The notes below the pieces were generated by a model, which saw only the letters and a program-made list of their open reading frames with translations, was not told the DNA's origin and did no database searches. Shown piece by piece: positions 18,547 to 26,607 of a DNA stretch of 64,000 nucleotides. Location: assembly GCF_003013695.1 (NCBI RefSeq), contig NZ_CP027792.1, positions 558,001 through 622,000 of the forward strand, read 5' to 3'. The stretch comes from Pulveribacter suum (GTDB lineage Bacteria; Pseudomonadota; Gammaproteobacteria; Burkholderiales; Burkholderiaceae_C). Within the stretch, counting starts at the first letter, position 1; each line of letters begins with the position of its first letter. The position numbers and the translations under genes are program-made.

Positions 18547-19517
18547 TGGAAAACAAGTCCCACGCCCTGGCCGCCGGCGCCTTCGTGCTGCTGGTGGCCG
18601 CGCTGCTGACCGGCCTGGCGCTGTGGCTCACGCGCGACCAGACCGCCTACCGCTACTACGAGCTGTCCAGCAAGGACAGCGTCAGCGGCCTGCAGCCACA
18701 GGCCAGCGTGCGCTACAAGGGCGTGGCCGTGGGCAAGGTCACGCGCATCGGCTTTGACCCGCAGGTCAGCGGCAACGTGCTGATCCGCCTGGCCGTGGAC
18801 GGCAGCGCGCCCATCAGCGACACCACCTTCGCCACACTGGGCTACCAGGGCGTGACGGGCCTGGCGCATATCCAGCTGGACGACGCCAAGAAACCTCTGG
18901 CTCCGCCGCCGCCGGGCGCCAGCGGCCTGCCCCGCCTGCCGTTGAAGAGCTCCCCCCTGAGCCAGCTGGCCGAGCAGGGCCCGGCCATCCTGGGGCAGAT
19001 CCAGGAGGTGGCGCAGCGCGTCAACGACGTGCTGGGCGACGAGAACCAGCAGCGCTTTGCCGCCGCGCTGGAGCAAATGGGCAACGCTGCCGGCAGTGTC
19101 GATGCGCTGGCCCGGCGTCTGCAGCAGACCGTGGACACCCGGCTCGACCCGGCCCTGGCCAGCGTGCCGCAGGTCGCCGCGGACGCGCGCCAGACCCTGG
19201 CCGCGCTGCGCCAGGCGGGCGACAGCGCCGGGCGCGCTGCCGACGAAGTGGCGGGCGCCGTGCGCGCCCTCAGTGCCGAGGGCGGGCCGCTGGACGATAT
19301 CGCCACCGGCTCGCGCTCGCTGGCCAACGCCGCCGACCGCTTTGGCCGCGTCACGCTGCCGCGCCTGAACAACGCCGCCGACGAAACCGCCCGCGCCGCG
19401 CGCCGCCTGGGCCGCACCGCCTCGGGCATCAGCGACAACCCGCAGTCGCTGATCTACGGCAGTGGCGATGCTGCGGCCGGGCCGGGCGAGCCGGGCTTCG
19501 AGCCGCCCCCACGCTGA
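18546..19517 (+). CDS. MlaD/MCE-domain periplasmic lipid-binding protein
   Basis: 323 residues, inner-membrane anchored by one N-terminal segment (about 10-28, AAGAFVLLVAALLTGLALWL), then an MCE domain (about 38-115: YELSSKDSVSGLQPQASVRY, KGVAVGKVTRIGFDPQ) and a long helical tail with amphipathic repeats that could form a barrel-extending needle. It carries lipid across the periplasm. The C-terminus is longer than E. coli MlaD (183 aa), as in PqiB/YebT-like or mycobacterial Mce proteins but with a single MCE domain. Confidence 0.92.
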   Translation: MENKSHALAAGAFVLLVAALLTGLALWLTRDQTAYRYYELSSKDSVSGLQPQASVRYKGVAVGKVTRIGFDPQVSGNVLIRLAVDGSAPISDTTFATLGYQGVTGLAHIQLDDAKKPLAPPPPGASGLPRLPLKSSPLSQLAEQGPAILGQIQEVAQRVNDVLGDENQQRFAAALEQMGNAAGSVDALARRLQQTVDTRLDPALASVPQVAADARQTLAALRQAGDSAGRAADEVAGAVRALSAEGGPLDDIATGSRSLANAADRFGRVTLPRLNNAADETARAARRLGRTASGISDNPQSLIYGSGDAAAGPGEPGFEPPPR

Positions 19518-19529
19518 GGAGCACCAATC

Positions 19530-20213
19530 ATGCTGAACACTACGAAAATCATAGCTGCCAGCGCTTGCTGCAAAAGGGCTGGTGCCGCTTTTGGCTTGGC
19601 GCTGGCGCTGGCTGCCACCGGCTGCTCCATCCTGCCCAAGCCGCCCATCCGCGCGGCCGTGTACGACTTCGGGCCCGGCCCGACCGCGCCCCAGGCTGCG
19701 GCAGCCAGGCAGGCCGCGCTGGCACCCGTGGCCCTGGCCGACGTGGAGATGGTCGGTCTGCCCGAGGCCAGTTCGGCCCTGCTGTACCGCCTGGCGTATG
19801 CCAACGCCCAGCAGCTGCAGCCCTACAGCCAGGCGCGCTGGAGCCAGCCGCCGGCGCAGCTGATGCAGCAGGCGCTGCGCCGCCAGCTGGGTCAAAGCCG
19901 CGCCGTGCTCTCGGGCGACGACGGGCTGGCCATGCTGCTGCAGGGCAAGCGCATGCCCACCGTGCTGCGCGTGCAGCTGGAAGAGTTCAGCCACGTCTTC
20001 GCCTCGCCGGAGCAAAGCGCGGGCCTGGTGCGCGTGCGTGCCGTGGTGGCCGATGCCAGCAGCGCCGGCGAGACGCTGCTGGCGCAGCGGGTGTTCGTCG
20101 TGCAGCGCCCCGCCGCCACCCCCGACGCCGCTGGCGGCGCTGCCGCCCTGGCCGAGGCTGCCCAACAGGCCGCGACCGAGCTGGCCGCATGGATGCAGGA
20201 GCTGGGCCGCTGA
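19530..20213 (+). CDS. ABC-type transport auxiliary lipoprotein (PqiC/YmbA-like)
   Basis: 227 residues. GAGGAG eight bases before ATG 19530 fixes the start. A lipoprotein signal peptide ends in LAATGC with the lipidated Cys at about residue 32. The mature part resembles outer-membrane lipoproteins that accompany MCE transporters (AVYDFGPGP, LLYRLAYANAQQLQPYSQARW). Last gene of the operon, 12 nt after MlaD. Codons 6-22 (KIIAASACCKRAGAAFG) are encoded by a copy of the dispersed intergenic repeat, an unusual origin for a signal peptide. Confidence 0.88.
   Translation: MLNTTKIIAASACCKRAGAAFGLALALAATGCSILPKPPIRAAVYDFGPGPTAPQAAAARQAALAPVALADVEMVGLPEASSALLYRLAYANAQQLQPYSQARWSQPPAQLMQQALRRQLGQSRAVLSGDDGLAMLLQGKRMPTVLRVQLEEFSHVFASPEQSAGLVRVRAVVADASSAGETLLAQRVFVVQRPAATPDAAGGAAALAEAAQQAATELAAWMQELGR
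19543..19597 (+). repeat. Dispersed palindromic repeat, copy 4, inside a coding region
   Basis: GAAAATCATAGCTGCCAGCG, CTTG and GGTGCCGCTTTTGG match the family consensus. It lies entirely inside the signal-peptide codons of the lipoprotein gene and keeps the frame open. Confidence 0.8.
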
Positions 20214-20245
20214 CGGGGGCTGCTCTTTGCACCGGCCTGAAGAGA

Positions 20246-20276
20246 GGGGACGTGCGGCGCACGTCCCCTTCTTTTT
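20246..20276 (+). terminator. Rho-independent terminator of the lipid-transport operon
   Basis: Perfect 10-bp stem GGGGACGTGC / GCACGTCCCC, 3-nt loop, then TTCTTTTT. It follows the lipoprotein stop by about 30 nt. Confidence 0.93.
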
Positions 20277-20453
20277 GTCGGGCTGGCATGCCGCCTACAG
20301 AGGCTGCCGGCGACCGGATGACGCGCAGCTGCCGCCTGCACCGACGGTGCGGCCGCGCTGTTTTTCTTAGATTTGCATCCATCGCAGCCGGCAAGGCCTG
20401 GCGGCGATTCACACAACCATTCGATTTCGACACAGCGAAGAAGGAGAGCAGCC

Positions 20454-20669
20454 ATGAACGAAGACCGCATCAAGGGCAACTGGAAGCAGTTCACCGGCAA
20501 GGTCAAGGAGCAGTGGGGCAAGCTGACGGACGACGACATGGACGTCATTGCCGGCAAGCGCGACCAGATGCTGGGCAAGCTGCAGGAGCGCGAAGGCCTG
20601 GCCCGCGACGCCGCCGAAGACCAGCTCAACAACTGGGAACGTGCCAACCCCGACTTCCGCTGGGACTGA
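20454..20669 (+). CDS. CsbD-family small stress-response protein
   Basis: 71 residues, MNEDRIKGNWKQFTGKVKEQ, the canonical CsbD opening, with AAGGAG upstream of ATG 20454. The family is small, highly charged and stress-induced in many bacteria; no biochemical role is established. The next gene, a Cys-paired repeat protein, starts 50 nt later, and no terminator separates them, so both may respond to the same stress signal. Confidence 0.93.
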   Translation: MNEDRIKGNWKQFTGKVKEQWGKLTDDDMDVIAGKRDQMLGKLQEREGLARDAAEDQLNNWERANPDFRWD

Positions 20670-20719
20670 CACGTCCGCCCCCTCTTCATCGCACATCACC
20701 TTTCACGACAGGAACAACC

Positions 20720-21343
20720 ATGAAACATTTGCGCAACCTGATGGCCCTGGCCATCGCCGGCATGATGGCTACCTCCGGCATGGCCATGAGCAAGGACGAG
20801 CACAAGGCCGCCAAGGACCGCGTCGAAGCCGACTACAAGTCCGCCAAGGCTCAGTGCGACACCCTCAAGGACAACGCCAAGGATGTCTGCGAAAAGGAAG
20901 CCAAGGGCAACGAGAAGGTTGCCAAGGCCGAGCTGGAAGCCCAGTACAAGCCCAGCGACAAGAACACCTACAAGGTGCATGAAGCGCGCGCCGACGCCAA
21001 CTACGAAGTCGCAAAGGAAAAGTGCGACGACCTGTCGGGCAACGCCAAGGACGTGTGCGTGAAGGACGCCAAGGCTGCCCACGTGAAGGCCAAGGAAGAC
21101 GCCAAGGTGGCCAAGGCTCAGGCCAAGCCCGCCACGGGTCACACCACGATGACCAACGACTCGGCTGCCGCGCATAACAATGCCGTGACCGCCAAGCAAG
21201 CTGACGTGGCCGAAACCAAAAAGGACGCCGACGAAGCCAAGCGCAAGGCCGACTACAAGGCTGCCAAGGAGCGCTGCGATGCCATGAGCGGTGACGCCAA
21301 GGACAAGTGCGTGGCCGACGCCAAGCGCGAATACGCCCAGTAA
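20720..21343 (+). CDS. Exported Lys/Ala-rich protein with three Cys-x10-Cys helical repeats
   Basis: 207 residues with a signal peptide (about 1-22, ending SGMAMA-like). The mature part holds three copies of a motif of the type ADYKxAKxxCDxLxGNAKDVC, with cysteine pairs at 46/57, 102/113 and 186/197, each spaced C-x10-C. Most of the rest is Lys, Ala, Asp and Glu, predicting long helices. The pairs are suited to disulfide-locked helical hairpins in the periplasm. Relatives are sometimes labelled cell-envelope or TolA-like from composition only. Function unknown; linked to CsbD, which suggests envelope stress. Confidence 0.85.
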   Translation: MKHLRNLMALAIAGMMATSGMAMSKDEHKAAKDRVEADYKSAKAQCDTLKDNAKDVCEKEAKGNEKVAKAELEAQYKPSDKNTYKVHEARADANYEVAKEKCDDLSGNAKDVCVKDAKAAHVKAKEDAKVAKAQAKPATGHTTMTNDSAAAHNNAVTAKQADVAETKKDADEAKRKADYKAAKERCDAMSGDAKDKCVADAKREYAQ

Positions 21344-21367
21344 GCACTTCGCGGCAACTGCCCCAGG

Positions 21368-21401
21368 AAAAACCCCGCTGCCCCGCGCAGCGGGGTTTTT
21401 T
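21368..21401 (+). terminator. Rho-independent terminator
   Basis: Stem CCCCGCTG / CAGCGGGG extended by AA/TT, 7-nt loop, then TTTTTT; 25 nt after the Cys-repeat gene. Confidence 0.93.
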
Positions 21402-21516
21402 CATGGGGCCGCCGGCGTTGGCGGCCGCCGCGGACATGACCTGCGTCAACGCGCTGGCTGCACGCGGCTCTTACGCTCGCCGGCTTTCCCTGACGAGAAC
21501 GAGAAAGGCGCACCCG

Positions 21517-22023
21517 ATGGACGCACTGCAATGGTCGGAGGCACTGTGCCTGGACCTGCCCCTGATGGACGGCACCCACCAGGAGTTCGTCGCCCTGCTG
21601 CAGTCCGTGCAGCAGGCCGCAGACGCCGAACTGCCCGCCGCCTGGGAGGCGCTGGTGGCCCACACGGCCGAGCACTTTGCCCAGGAAGACCGCTGGATGG
21701 CCAGCACCCGGTTTGCCTCCGGCAACTGCCACACGCTGCAGCACGAGGTGGTGCTCAAGGTCCTGCGCGAGGGCGCGGAGCAGGCAGCGCGGGGCGACCT
21801 GGCTACGCCCCGTGCCATAGCGGTAGAGCTGGCCGTGTGGTTCCCCCATCACACCCAGGCCATGGACGCGGCCCTGGCGCTGCACCTGCGCCGCGTGGGG
21901 TTCGACCCTGCCACGGGCATCGTGCATGCGCCCGATGCGCTGCCGCCGGTGCCCATCCATGGCTGCGGCGGCGCCTGCGGCAGCGATACGCACGAGGAAG
22001 CTCCGGCCGCTGCTGCTGCCTGA
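21517..22023 (+). CDS. Bacteriohemerythrin
   Basis: 168 residues. The di-iron oxygen-binding ligands are visible: H21 (DGTHQEFV), H53 and E57 (HFAQE), H72 and H76 (HTLQH), H111 or H112 and D117 (HHTQAMD). Such proteins bind O2 reversibly for delivery, sensing or storage in the cytoplasm. The start ATG 21517 follows GAGAAAGG. Odd: a C-terminal tail of about 20 residues beyond the four-helix bundle with IHGCGGACGSDTHEE, a Cys/His/acidic cluster that could bind another metal. Confidence 0.9.
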   Translation: MDALQWSEALCLDLPLMDGTHQEFVALLQSVQQAADAELPAAWEALVAHTAEHFAQEDRWMASTRFASGNCHTLQHEVVLKVLREGAEQAARGDLATPRAIAVELAVWFPHHTQAMDAALALHLRRVGFDPATGIVHAPDALPPVPIHGCGGACGSDTHEEAPAAAAA

Positions 22024-22297
22024 TTGCTGCAGATTGCAGCGCCCCACCAGGCCGGGGGGCAGCTGGCCCGAACCCTTGGCCGGCGCCGAGCTGGGCCACG
22101 GGCGGCTTGGTCCGCGTTCATGACCATCTCGCACAGCGCTGGCGCACAAGGGGCTTTGGCTGGCATGGCAGGCGGGCGCCAAAGGCAACAATGGCGCGCA
22201 TCGCAGCGCAGATCGGCCCCCGCGCCAGCCGTACACCGGCGTGATCTGCCCAGCTGCCCCTTTTGCCATTCGATGCACAGCACAGGAGAACACGCCC

Positions 22298-22993
22298 ATG
22301 GGTCAATGGATGGAACTGGTCGCCAGCGACGGCTTCACGCTGCCGGCATGGCACGAGGCCCCTGAAGGCACGCCGCGCGGCGCCGTGGTGGTGCTGCAGG
22401 AGATCTTCGGCGTCAACAGCCACATCCGCGACGTCGCGGCGCGCCTGGCCGGGCGCGGCTGGCTGGCGCTGGCGCCCTCCACCTTCGCCCGTGTGGAAAA
22501 GGGCGTCGAGCTGGGCTACGCCAGCGCCGACATGCAGCGCGGCAAGCAGCTGAAAGCGGCGGTGGAGGCGTTGCCCGCCCCCGGCGTGCTGCCCGACATC
22601 CAGGCCGCCATCGACTTGGCCGCCACAGACAGCGGTGGCCGCGTTGCCGTCCTCGGTTTTTGCTGGGGAGGGCTGCTCACCTGGCGAGCGGCGTGCGAGC
22701 TGACCGGGCTGTCAGCGGCCGTGCCCTACTACGGCGGCGGCATGACGACCCGCGCTGAGATCTCCCGCACGCCGCGCGTGCCGGTGCTGGCGCATTTCGG
22801 TGAGCGTGACCACTTCATCTCTGCAGCAAGCGTGCAGGACTTCGCTGCCGCGCACCCCGAGGTGCAGGTGCAGCTGTACGACGCCGACCACGGCTTTCAC
22901 TGCGACCAGCGTGCCAGCTACGACGCGCCGGCAGCGCAGCTGGCCTGGGCGCGCACGCTGGATTTTCTGGATCGGCATTTGCAAGCCAGATAG
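22298..22993 (+). CDS. Dienelactone hydrolase family protein
   Basis: 231 residues from ATG 22298, with AGGAG ten bases upstream. Alpha/beta-hydrolase fold with the dienelactone-hydrolase triad: Cys nucleophile in VLGFCWGG, Asp in FGERDHF and His in YDADHGFHCD. These enzymes open lactones such as dienelactones from aromatic degradation, but many chromosomal copies have other ester substrates. No catechol-pathway genes are nearby. The TAG stop codon lies at the edge of a dispersed repeat. Confidence 0.92.
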   Translation: MGQWMELVASDGFTLPAWHEAPEGTPRGAVVVLQEIFGVNSHIRDVAARLAGRGWLALAPSTFARVEKGVELGYASADMQRGKQLKAAVEALPAPGVLPDIQAAIDLAATDSGGRVAVLGFCWGGLLTWRAACELTGLSAAVPYYGGGMTTRAEISRTPRVPVLAHFGERDHFISAASVQDFAAAHPEVQVQLYDADHGFHCDQRASYDAPAAQLAWARTLDFLDRHLQAR

Positions 22994-23037
22994 GCCGCTG
23001 GCGCCCTTCCACAAAGCGCTGGCAGCTATCTTTTTAG
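22992..23037 (-). repeat. Dispersed palindromic repeat, copy 5
   Basis: Minus strand reads AAAAAGATAGCTGCCAGCGC then GGGCGCCAGCGGCC. It fills the gap between the convergent hydrolase and EmrB genes and touches the hydrolase stop codon. Confidence 0.75.
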
Positions 23038-23056
23038 AAGCAAGAGCGGCGCCGCC

Positions 23057-24613
23057 TCAGTGCGCCCCCGCCGCTGCATCGGCCGCCCCGCCGCCCGCCT
23101 GCGGCCGCGGCGCGTGGGCCAGCCAGACCAGCGGGATCAGCACCATGAACAGCACCGCCGAGGCGTAGAAGATGTCGTTGGCCGCCAGCATAAAGGCCTG
23201 CTGGGTGGTCATGCGCTCGATCTGCGCCAGCGCCTGCGCGTCGCTCATGCCGGCGGCGCGCAGCACGCCGATCGCCTGCTCGAAGCCGGCGCTGTGGGGC
23301 GTGAGGCCTTCCACCAGCTGCGCGTGGTGCAGCGTGGCGCGGCGCTCCCACAGCGTCGTGGTGACCGAGGTGCCGATGGCGCCGGCCGTGATGCGCATGA
23401 AGTTGGACAGACCGGAAGCGGCCGGGATGCGCGAAGGCTCGATCTCCGACAGCGTGATGGTCACCAAAGGGATGAAGAAGAACGCCATCGAGATGCCCTG
23501 GATGATGGTCGGCACCATGATGGTGGCGAAGTCCGCCTGGGTGGAAAAGCGCGAGCGCATCCACAGCACGATGGCGAACACCACGAAGGCAAAGGTGGCG
23601 TAGCGGCGCGGGTCCACCCGGCCGATGGTCTTGCCCACCATGGGCGACAGCACCATGGCCAGCAGGCCCACGGGCGCCATGATCTCGCCGGCCTGCGTGG
23701 CCGTGTAGCCCATGTACTGCTGCAGCCACAGCGGCAGCAGCACCACGTTGCCGAAGAACAGCCCGTAGCCGACCGACGTGGCCAGCGCGCCGGCCCAGAA
23801 GTTGCGGTTCCTGAACAGCGTCAGGTCCACCACCGGGTGCTCCTCGCCGCGCTCCCAGACCACGAAGGCGATCAGTCCCACCACCGCCACCAGGGCGCAG
23901 GAGACGACCAGGGGCGATGAGAACCAGTCGTGCTCCTTGCCGATGTCCAGCACCAGCTGCATGGCGCCCACCCAGATGACCAGCAGCGCCAGGCCGATGG
24001 AGTCGATAGGCAGTGCGCGCCGCTCGCTCTCGCGCTTGTGGAAGATGGCCCAGGTGACGAACACCGCCCAGATACCCACCGGCACGTTGATGTAGAAAAT
24101 CCACGGCCAGCTCATGTTGTCGGTGATCCAGCCGCCCAGGAGCGGCCCCATCACCGGCGCGATCAGCGTCGTCATGGACCACAGCGCCATGGCCAGGCCC
24201 GCCAGCGCCCGCGGATAGCTGGACAGCAACAGCGCCTGCGACAGCGGAATCATCGGCCCGGCCACGAAGCCCTGCAGCGCCCGCGCGGCGATGAGCAGCG
24301 TCATGTTGGGCGCCAGCCCGCACAGCAGCGAGGCAATGACGAACAGCGCCACGCTGGCGATGAACAGCCGCACCTGGCCAAAGCGCTGCGACAGCCAGCC
24401 CGTGAGCGGCACGGCGATGGCGTTGGCCACGGCAAAGCTGGTGATGACCCAGGTGCCCTGCGTGGGGCTGACCCCCAGGTCGCCGGCAATCGCCGGCAGC
24501 GACACGTTGGCGATCGACGTGTCCAGCACATTCATGAAGGTCGCCGCCGACAGCGCCAGCGTGCCCCAGGTGCGGGCGCTGCCGGTGAGCGGCGGCAGGG
24601 GAGCGGCCGCCAT
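23057..24613 (-). CDS. emrB: EmrB-type drug efflux protein (DHA2/MFS)
   Basis: 518 residues, 14 membrane segments. MFS motif C-type sequences and the DHA2 opening TLALSAATFMNVLDTSIANV are clear, with GWLSQRFGQVRLF as the motif-A loop. Works with the EmrA periplasmic adaptor to expel hydrophobic toxic compounds through an outer-membrane channel not encoded here. Its ATG lies one base after the emrA stop region, so emrA and emrB are coupled. Confidence 0.94.
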   Translation of the reverse strand: MAAAPLPPLTGSARTWGTLALSAATFMNVLDTSIANVSLPAIAGDLGVSPTQGTWVITSFAVANAIAVPLTGWLSQRFGQVRLFIASVALFVIASLLCGLAPNMTLLIAARALQGFVAGPMIPLSQALLLSSYPRALAGLAMALWSMTTLIAPVMGPLLGGWITDNMSWPWIFYINVPVGIWAVFVTWAIFHKRESERRALPIDSIGLALLVIWVGAMQLVLDIGKEHDWFSSPLVVSCALVAVVGLIAFVVWERGEEHPVVDLTLFRNRNFWAGALATSVGYGLFFGNVVLLPLWLQQYMGYTATQAGEIMAPVGLLAMVLSPMVGKTIGRVDPRRYATFAFVVFAIVLWMRSRFSTQADFATIMVPTIIQGISMAFFFIPLVTITLSEIEPSRIPAASGLSNFMRITAGAIGTSVTTTLWERRATLHHAQLVEGLTPHSAGFEQAIGVLRAAGMSDAQALAQIERMTTQQAFMLAANDIFYASAVLFMVLIPLVWLAHAPRPQAGGGAADAAAGAH

Positions 24614-24614
24614 G

Positions 24615-25874
24615 TCAGGACTTGCCGAGGTTGGCGTCGATGATGCGGGCCACTTCTTCTTCGGCCCCGTCCTCCAGCTGGTCGAACACCCGGGTCTGCG
24701 CCAGCGGCGCGCTGCGCGGCGCCTCGGCCAGCGACGGGCCGTCCTGCTGGCGCGTGTCCACCTCCACGTTCATGGACAGGCCCACGCGCAGCGGGTGCTC
24801 GGCCACCTGGCTGGCGTCCAGCGCGACGCGCACCGGCACGCGCTGCACCACCTTGATCCAGTTGCCGGTGGCGTTTTGCGCCGGCAGCAGGGCAAAGGCC
24901 GCGCCCGTGCCCACGCCCATGCCGGCCACAGTGCCCGTGTACTGCACCTTCTTGCCGTACAGGTCGGCCGTCAGCGTCGCCGGCTGGCCCAGGCGCAGGT
25001 TGCGCAGCTGGTTTTCCTTGAAGTTGGCGTCTACCCACACCTCCTTGAGCGGCACGATGGCCATGAGCGGGCTGCCGGCAGCCACGCGCTGGCCCAGCTG
25101 CACGCTGCGCCGGGCCACGTAGCCGTCCACCGGCGCCAAGAGCTGCGTGCGCCGGCTGGCCAGCCAGGCTTCGCGCAGCTTGGCGGCGGCGGCCAGCACG
25201 CTGGGGTGCTGGCGCACGTCGACGCCCTGGGTCAGCGAGCGGTTGCTGGTCAGCTGCTCGCGCGCGGCAGCCACGCCTGCCTGCGCGGCGCCGGCAGCGG
25301 CCTGGGCGGCGGCCAGCTGGGTGCGCGCGGCCGTGAGCTGCGTCTGCGCGTGGTTCATCTCCTCGGTGGAGACGGCGCCCGCGCTGGCCAGCTGCTGGCG
25401 CCGGCGCGCGTCGTCCTGCGCACGGGCGACCTCGGCCTGGGCGCGCTCGATGTCGGCCTGGGCGCGCGTGGCGTCCGCCTGGCGCAGGCGGATCTGCGCG
25501 GCCAGCGTCTCGTTGTTGGCGTACAGCGTGCGCGCCTGGCGCACGGCCTGGGCCAGCGCGGCCTCGGCCTGTGACAGGGCCACGCGCGCGTCGGCCGGGT
25601 CCAGCTGCACCAGCGTGCTGCCGGCGCGCACGAAGTCGGTGTCGTCCGCGGCGATGGCCATCACCGTGCCGCCGGTCTGCGGGGTGATCTGCACGATGTT
25701 GCCTTGCACGTAGGCGTTGTCGGTGTGCTCGTAGTGGCTGGCCACCAGCCAGTCGTACAGCCCGAAGGCGACGGCGCCCACGACAACCACCGCGGCCAGC
25801 AGCACGAGGGCTCTCTTGCGGCGGGCCTTGGCCTGCAGGGGCGTGGGCGGAGTGGCGGCGTGCGGTGCATTCAT
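24615..25874 (-). CDS. emrA: EmrA/HlyD-type membrane fusion protein
   Basis: 419 residues from ATG 25874 (MNAPHAATPP). One inner-membrane anchor (about 24-42, ALVLLAAVVVVGAVAFGLYD), lipoyl-like halves (HTDNAYVQGNIVQITPQTGG and LLAPVDGYVARRSVQLGQRV) and a very long alanine-rich coiled-coil hairpin between them that reaches towards the outer-membrane exit duct. Pairs with EmrB downstream. The C-terminal end is slightly extended and acidic. Confidence 0.93.
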   Translation of the reverse strand: MNAPHAATPPTPLQAKARRKRALVLLAAVVVVGAVAFGLYDWLVASHYEHTDNAYVQGNIVQITPQTGGTVMAIAADDTDFVRAGSTLVQLDPADARVALSQAEAALAQAVRQARTLYANNETLAAQIRLRQADATRAQADIERAQAEVARAQDDARRRQQLASAGAVSTEEMNHAQTQLTAARTQLAAAQAAAGAAQAGVAAAREQLTSNRSLTQGVDVRQHPSVLAAAAKLREAWLASRRTQLLAPVDGYVARRSVQLGQRVAAGSPLMAIVPLKEVWVDANFKENQLRNLRLGQPATLTADLYGKKVQYTGTVAGMGVGTGAAFALLPAQNATGNWIKVVQRVPVRVALDASQVAEHPLRVGLSMNVEVDTRQQDGPSLAEAPRSAPLAQTRVFDQLEDGAEEEVARIIDANLGKS

Positions 25875-25937
25875 GGTGCGAAGGGAAAAGTGGGCAGGAA
25901 AGGGAGCAAAGGCGACGGGGCCCGCGGTGCGGGCGGC

Positions 25938-25989
25938 TATCAAAATGAGAGCTGCCAGCGCTTATTGGATAAGGGTTTGAGGTCTATTT
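25938..25989 (+). repeat. Dispersed palindromic repeat, copy 6
   Basis: TATCAAAATGAGAGCTGCCA followed by GCGCTTATTGGATAAG and GGTTTGAGG. It fills the space between marR and emrA and overlaps the first base pairs of the marR stop codon (25988-25990). Confidence 0.75.
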
Positions 25990-26488
25990 AGCCGGAATTT
26001 CTGGCCAGGCCGGGCGGCGGCATGGCCAGCGCCTGCAGGTTGGCTTCCAGCCGGCCCAGATAGCCGCGCAGGGCGTCCTGCTCGGCCGCATCGAAGCCTT
26101 GCAGCACCTGCTGCTGCACGCCGCCCAGCAGCGCGGGCAGCTGCCCGGCAACGGCGCGGCCGGCGCCGGTGAGCGCCACCTGCACGACGCGCCGGTCGTG
26201 CGGAGCGCGCTCGCGCTGCACCAGGCCCTTGGCCTCCAGGCGGTCCAGCAGGCGCGTCAGCCCGCCACTGTCGATATGGCATTCGCGCGCCAGGGTGGTG
26301 GCGCTGGCGTGTTCGTGCGCCAGCAGGCGCAACAGCGGCTTCCACTGCGCGTCGGTCAGGCCCAGCGGCTCCACGCGGCATTCGATGGCCGCGCCCAGCT
26401 GGTTGACGATGCGCCGCAGCTGCAGGCCGATGCTGCGCTCGGGCGCATAGGCGTGGCAGTCGGGCAGGTCAGCGGGGTGGACGGACAT
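25988..26488 (-). CDS. MarR-family regulator of the emrAB efflux genes
   Basis: 166 residues from ATG 26488 (MSVHPADLPD). Winged-helix MarR core with the recognition-helix region SGGLTRLLDRLEAKGLVQRE and wing HDRRVVQVALTGAGR. The upstream TTG at 26515 is unlikely because it lies inside the promoter. First gene of a marR-emrA-emrB operon, so it most likely represses its own operon until a phenolic or drug ligand binds. The transcript would be leaderless or nearly so (see the promoter entry). Confidence 0.93.
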   Translation of the reverse strand: MSVHPADLPDCHAYAPERSIGLQLRRIVNQLGAAIECRVEPLGLTDAQWKPLLRLLAHEHASATTLARECHIDSGGLTRLLDRLEAKGLVQRERAPHDRRVVQVALTGAGRAVAGQLPALLGGVQQQVLQGFDAAEQDALRGYLGRLEANLQALAMPPPGLARNSG

Positions 26489-26496
26489 GGCGCGCC

Positions 26497-26525
26497 AGAA
26501 TAATTGACGCGTCAAACATTGTCAA
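26497..26525 (-). promoter_or_regulatory. marR promoter: TTGACA, 17 bp, TATTCT
   Basis: Consensus -35 at 26520-26525 and TATTCT at 26497-26502 on the minus strand. The expected start point near 26490 is within about 2 nt of the marR ATG, so the mRNA would have almost no leader. Confidence 0.75.
26504..26515. promoter_or_regulatory. Candidate MarR operator TTGACGCGTCAA
   Basis: Perfect 12-bp palindrome sitting entirely in the spacer between -35 and -10. A repressor bound here would exclude RNA polymerase. Flanked by TTTGACAATG, which repeats the half-site. Confidence 0.7.
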
Positions 26526-26607
26526 AGCAAACTTTGGGTTGCGCGGGGGGAGTTCTGCGTTGCGCGTGAAAGAGCCAGGCCGCGCAGGACGCAAAAAGCC
26601 CAAGCGC

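Noticed and set aside
22024..22297. Possible gene between hemerythrin and the hydrolase
   Set aside because: Open frames there are short with no start signal or recognisable sequence; seen as intergenic.
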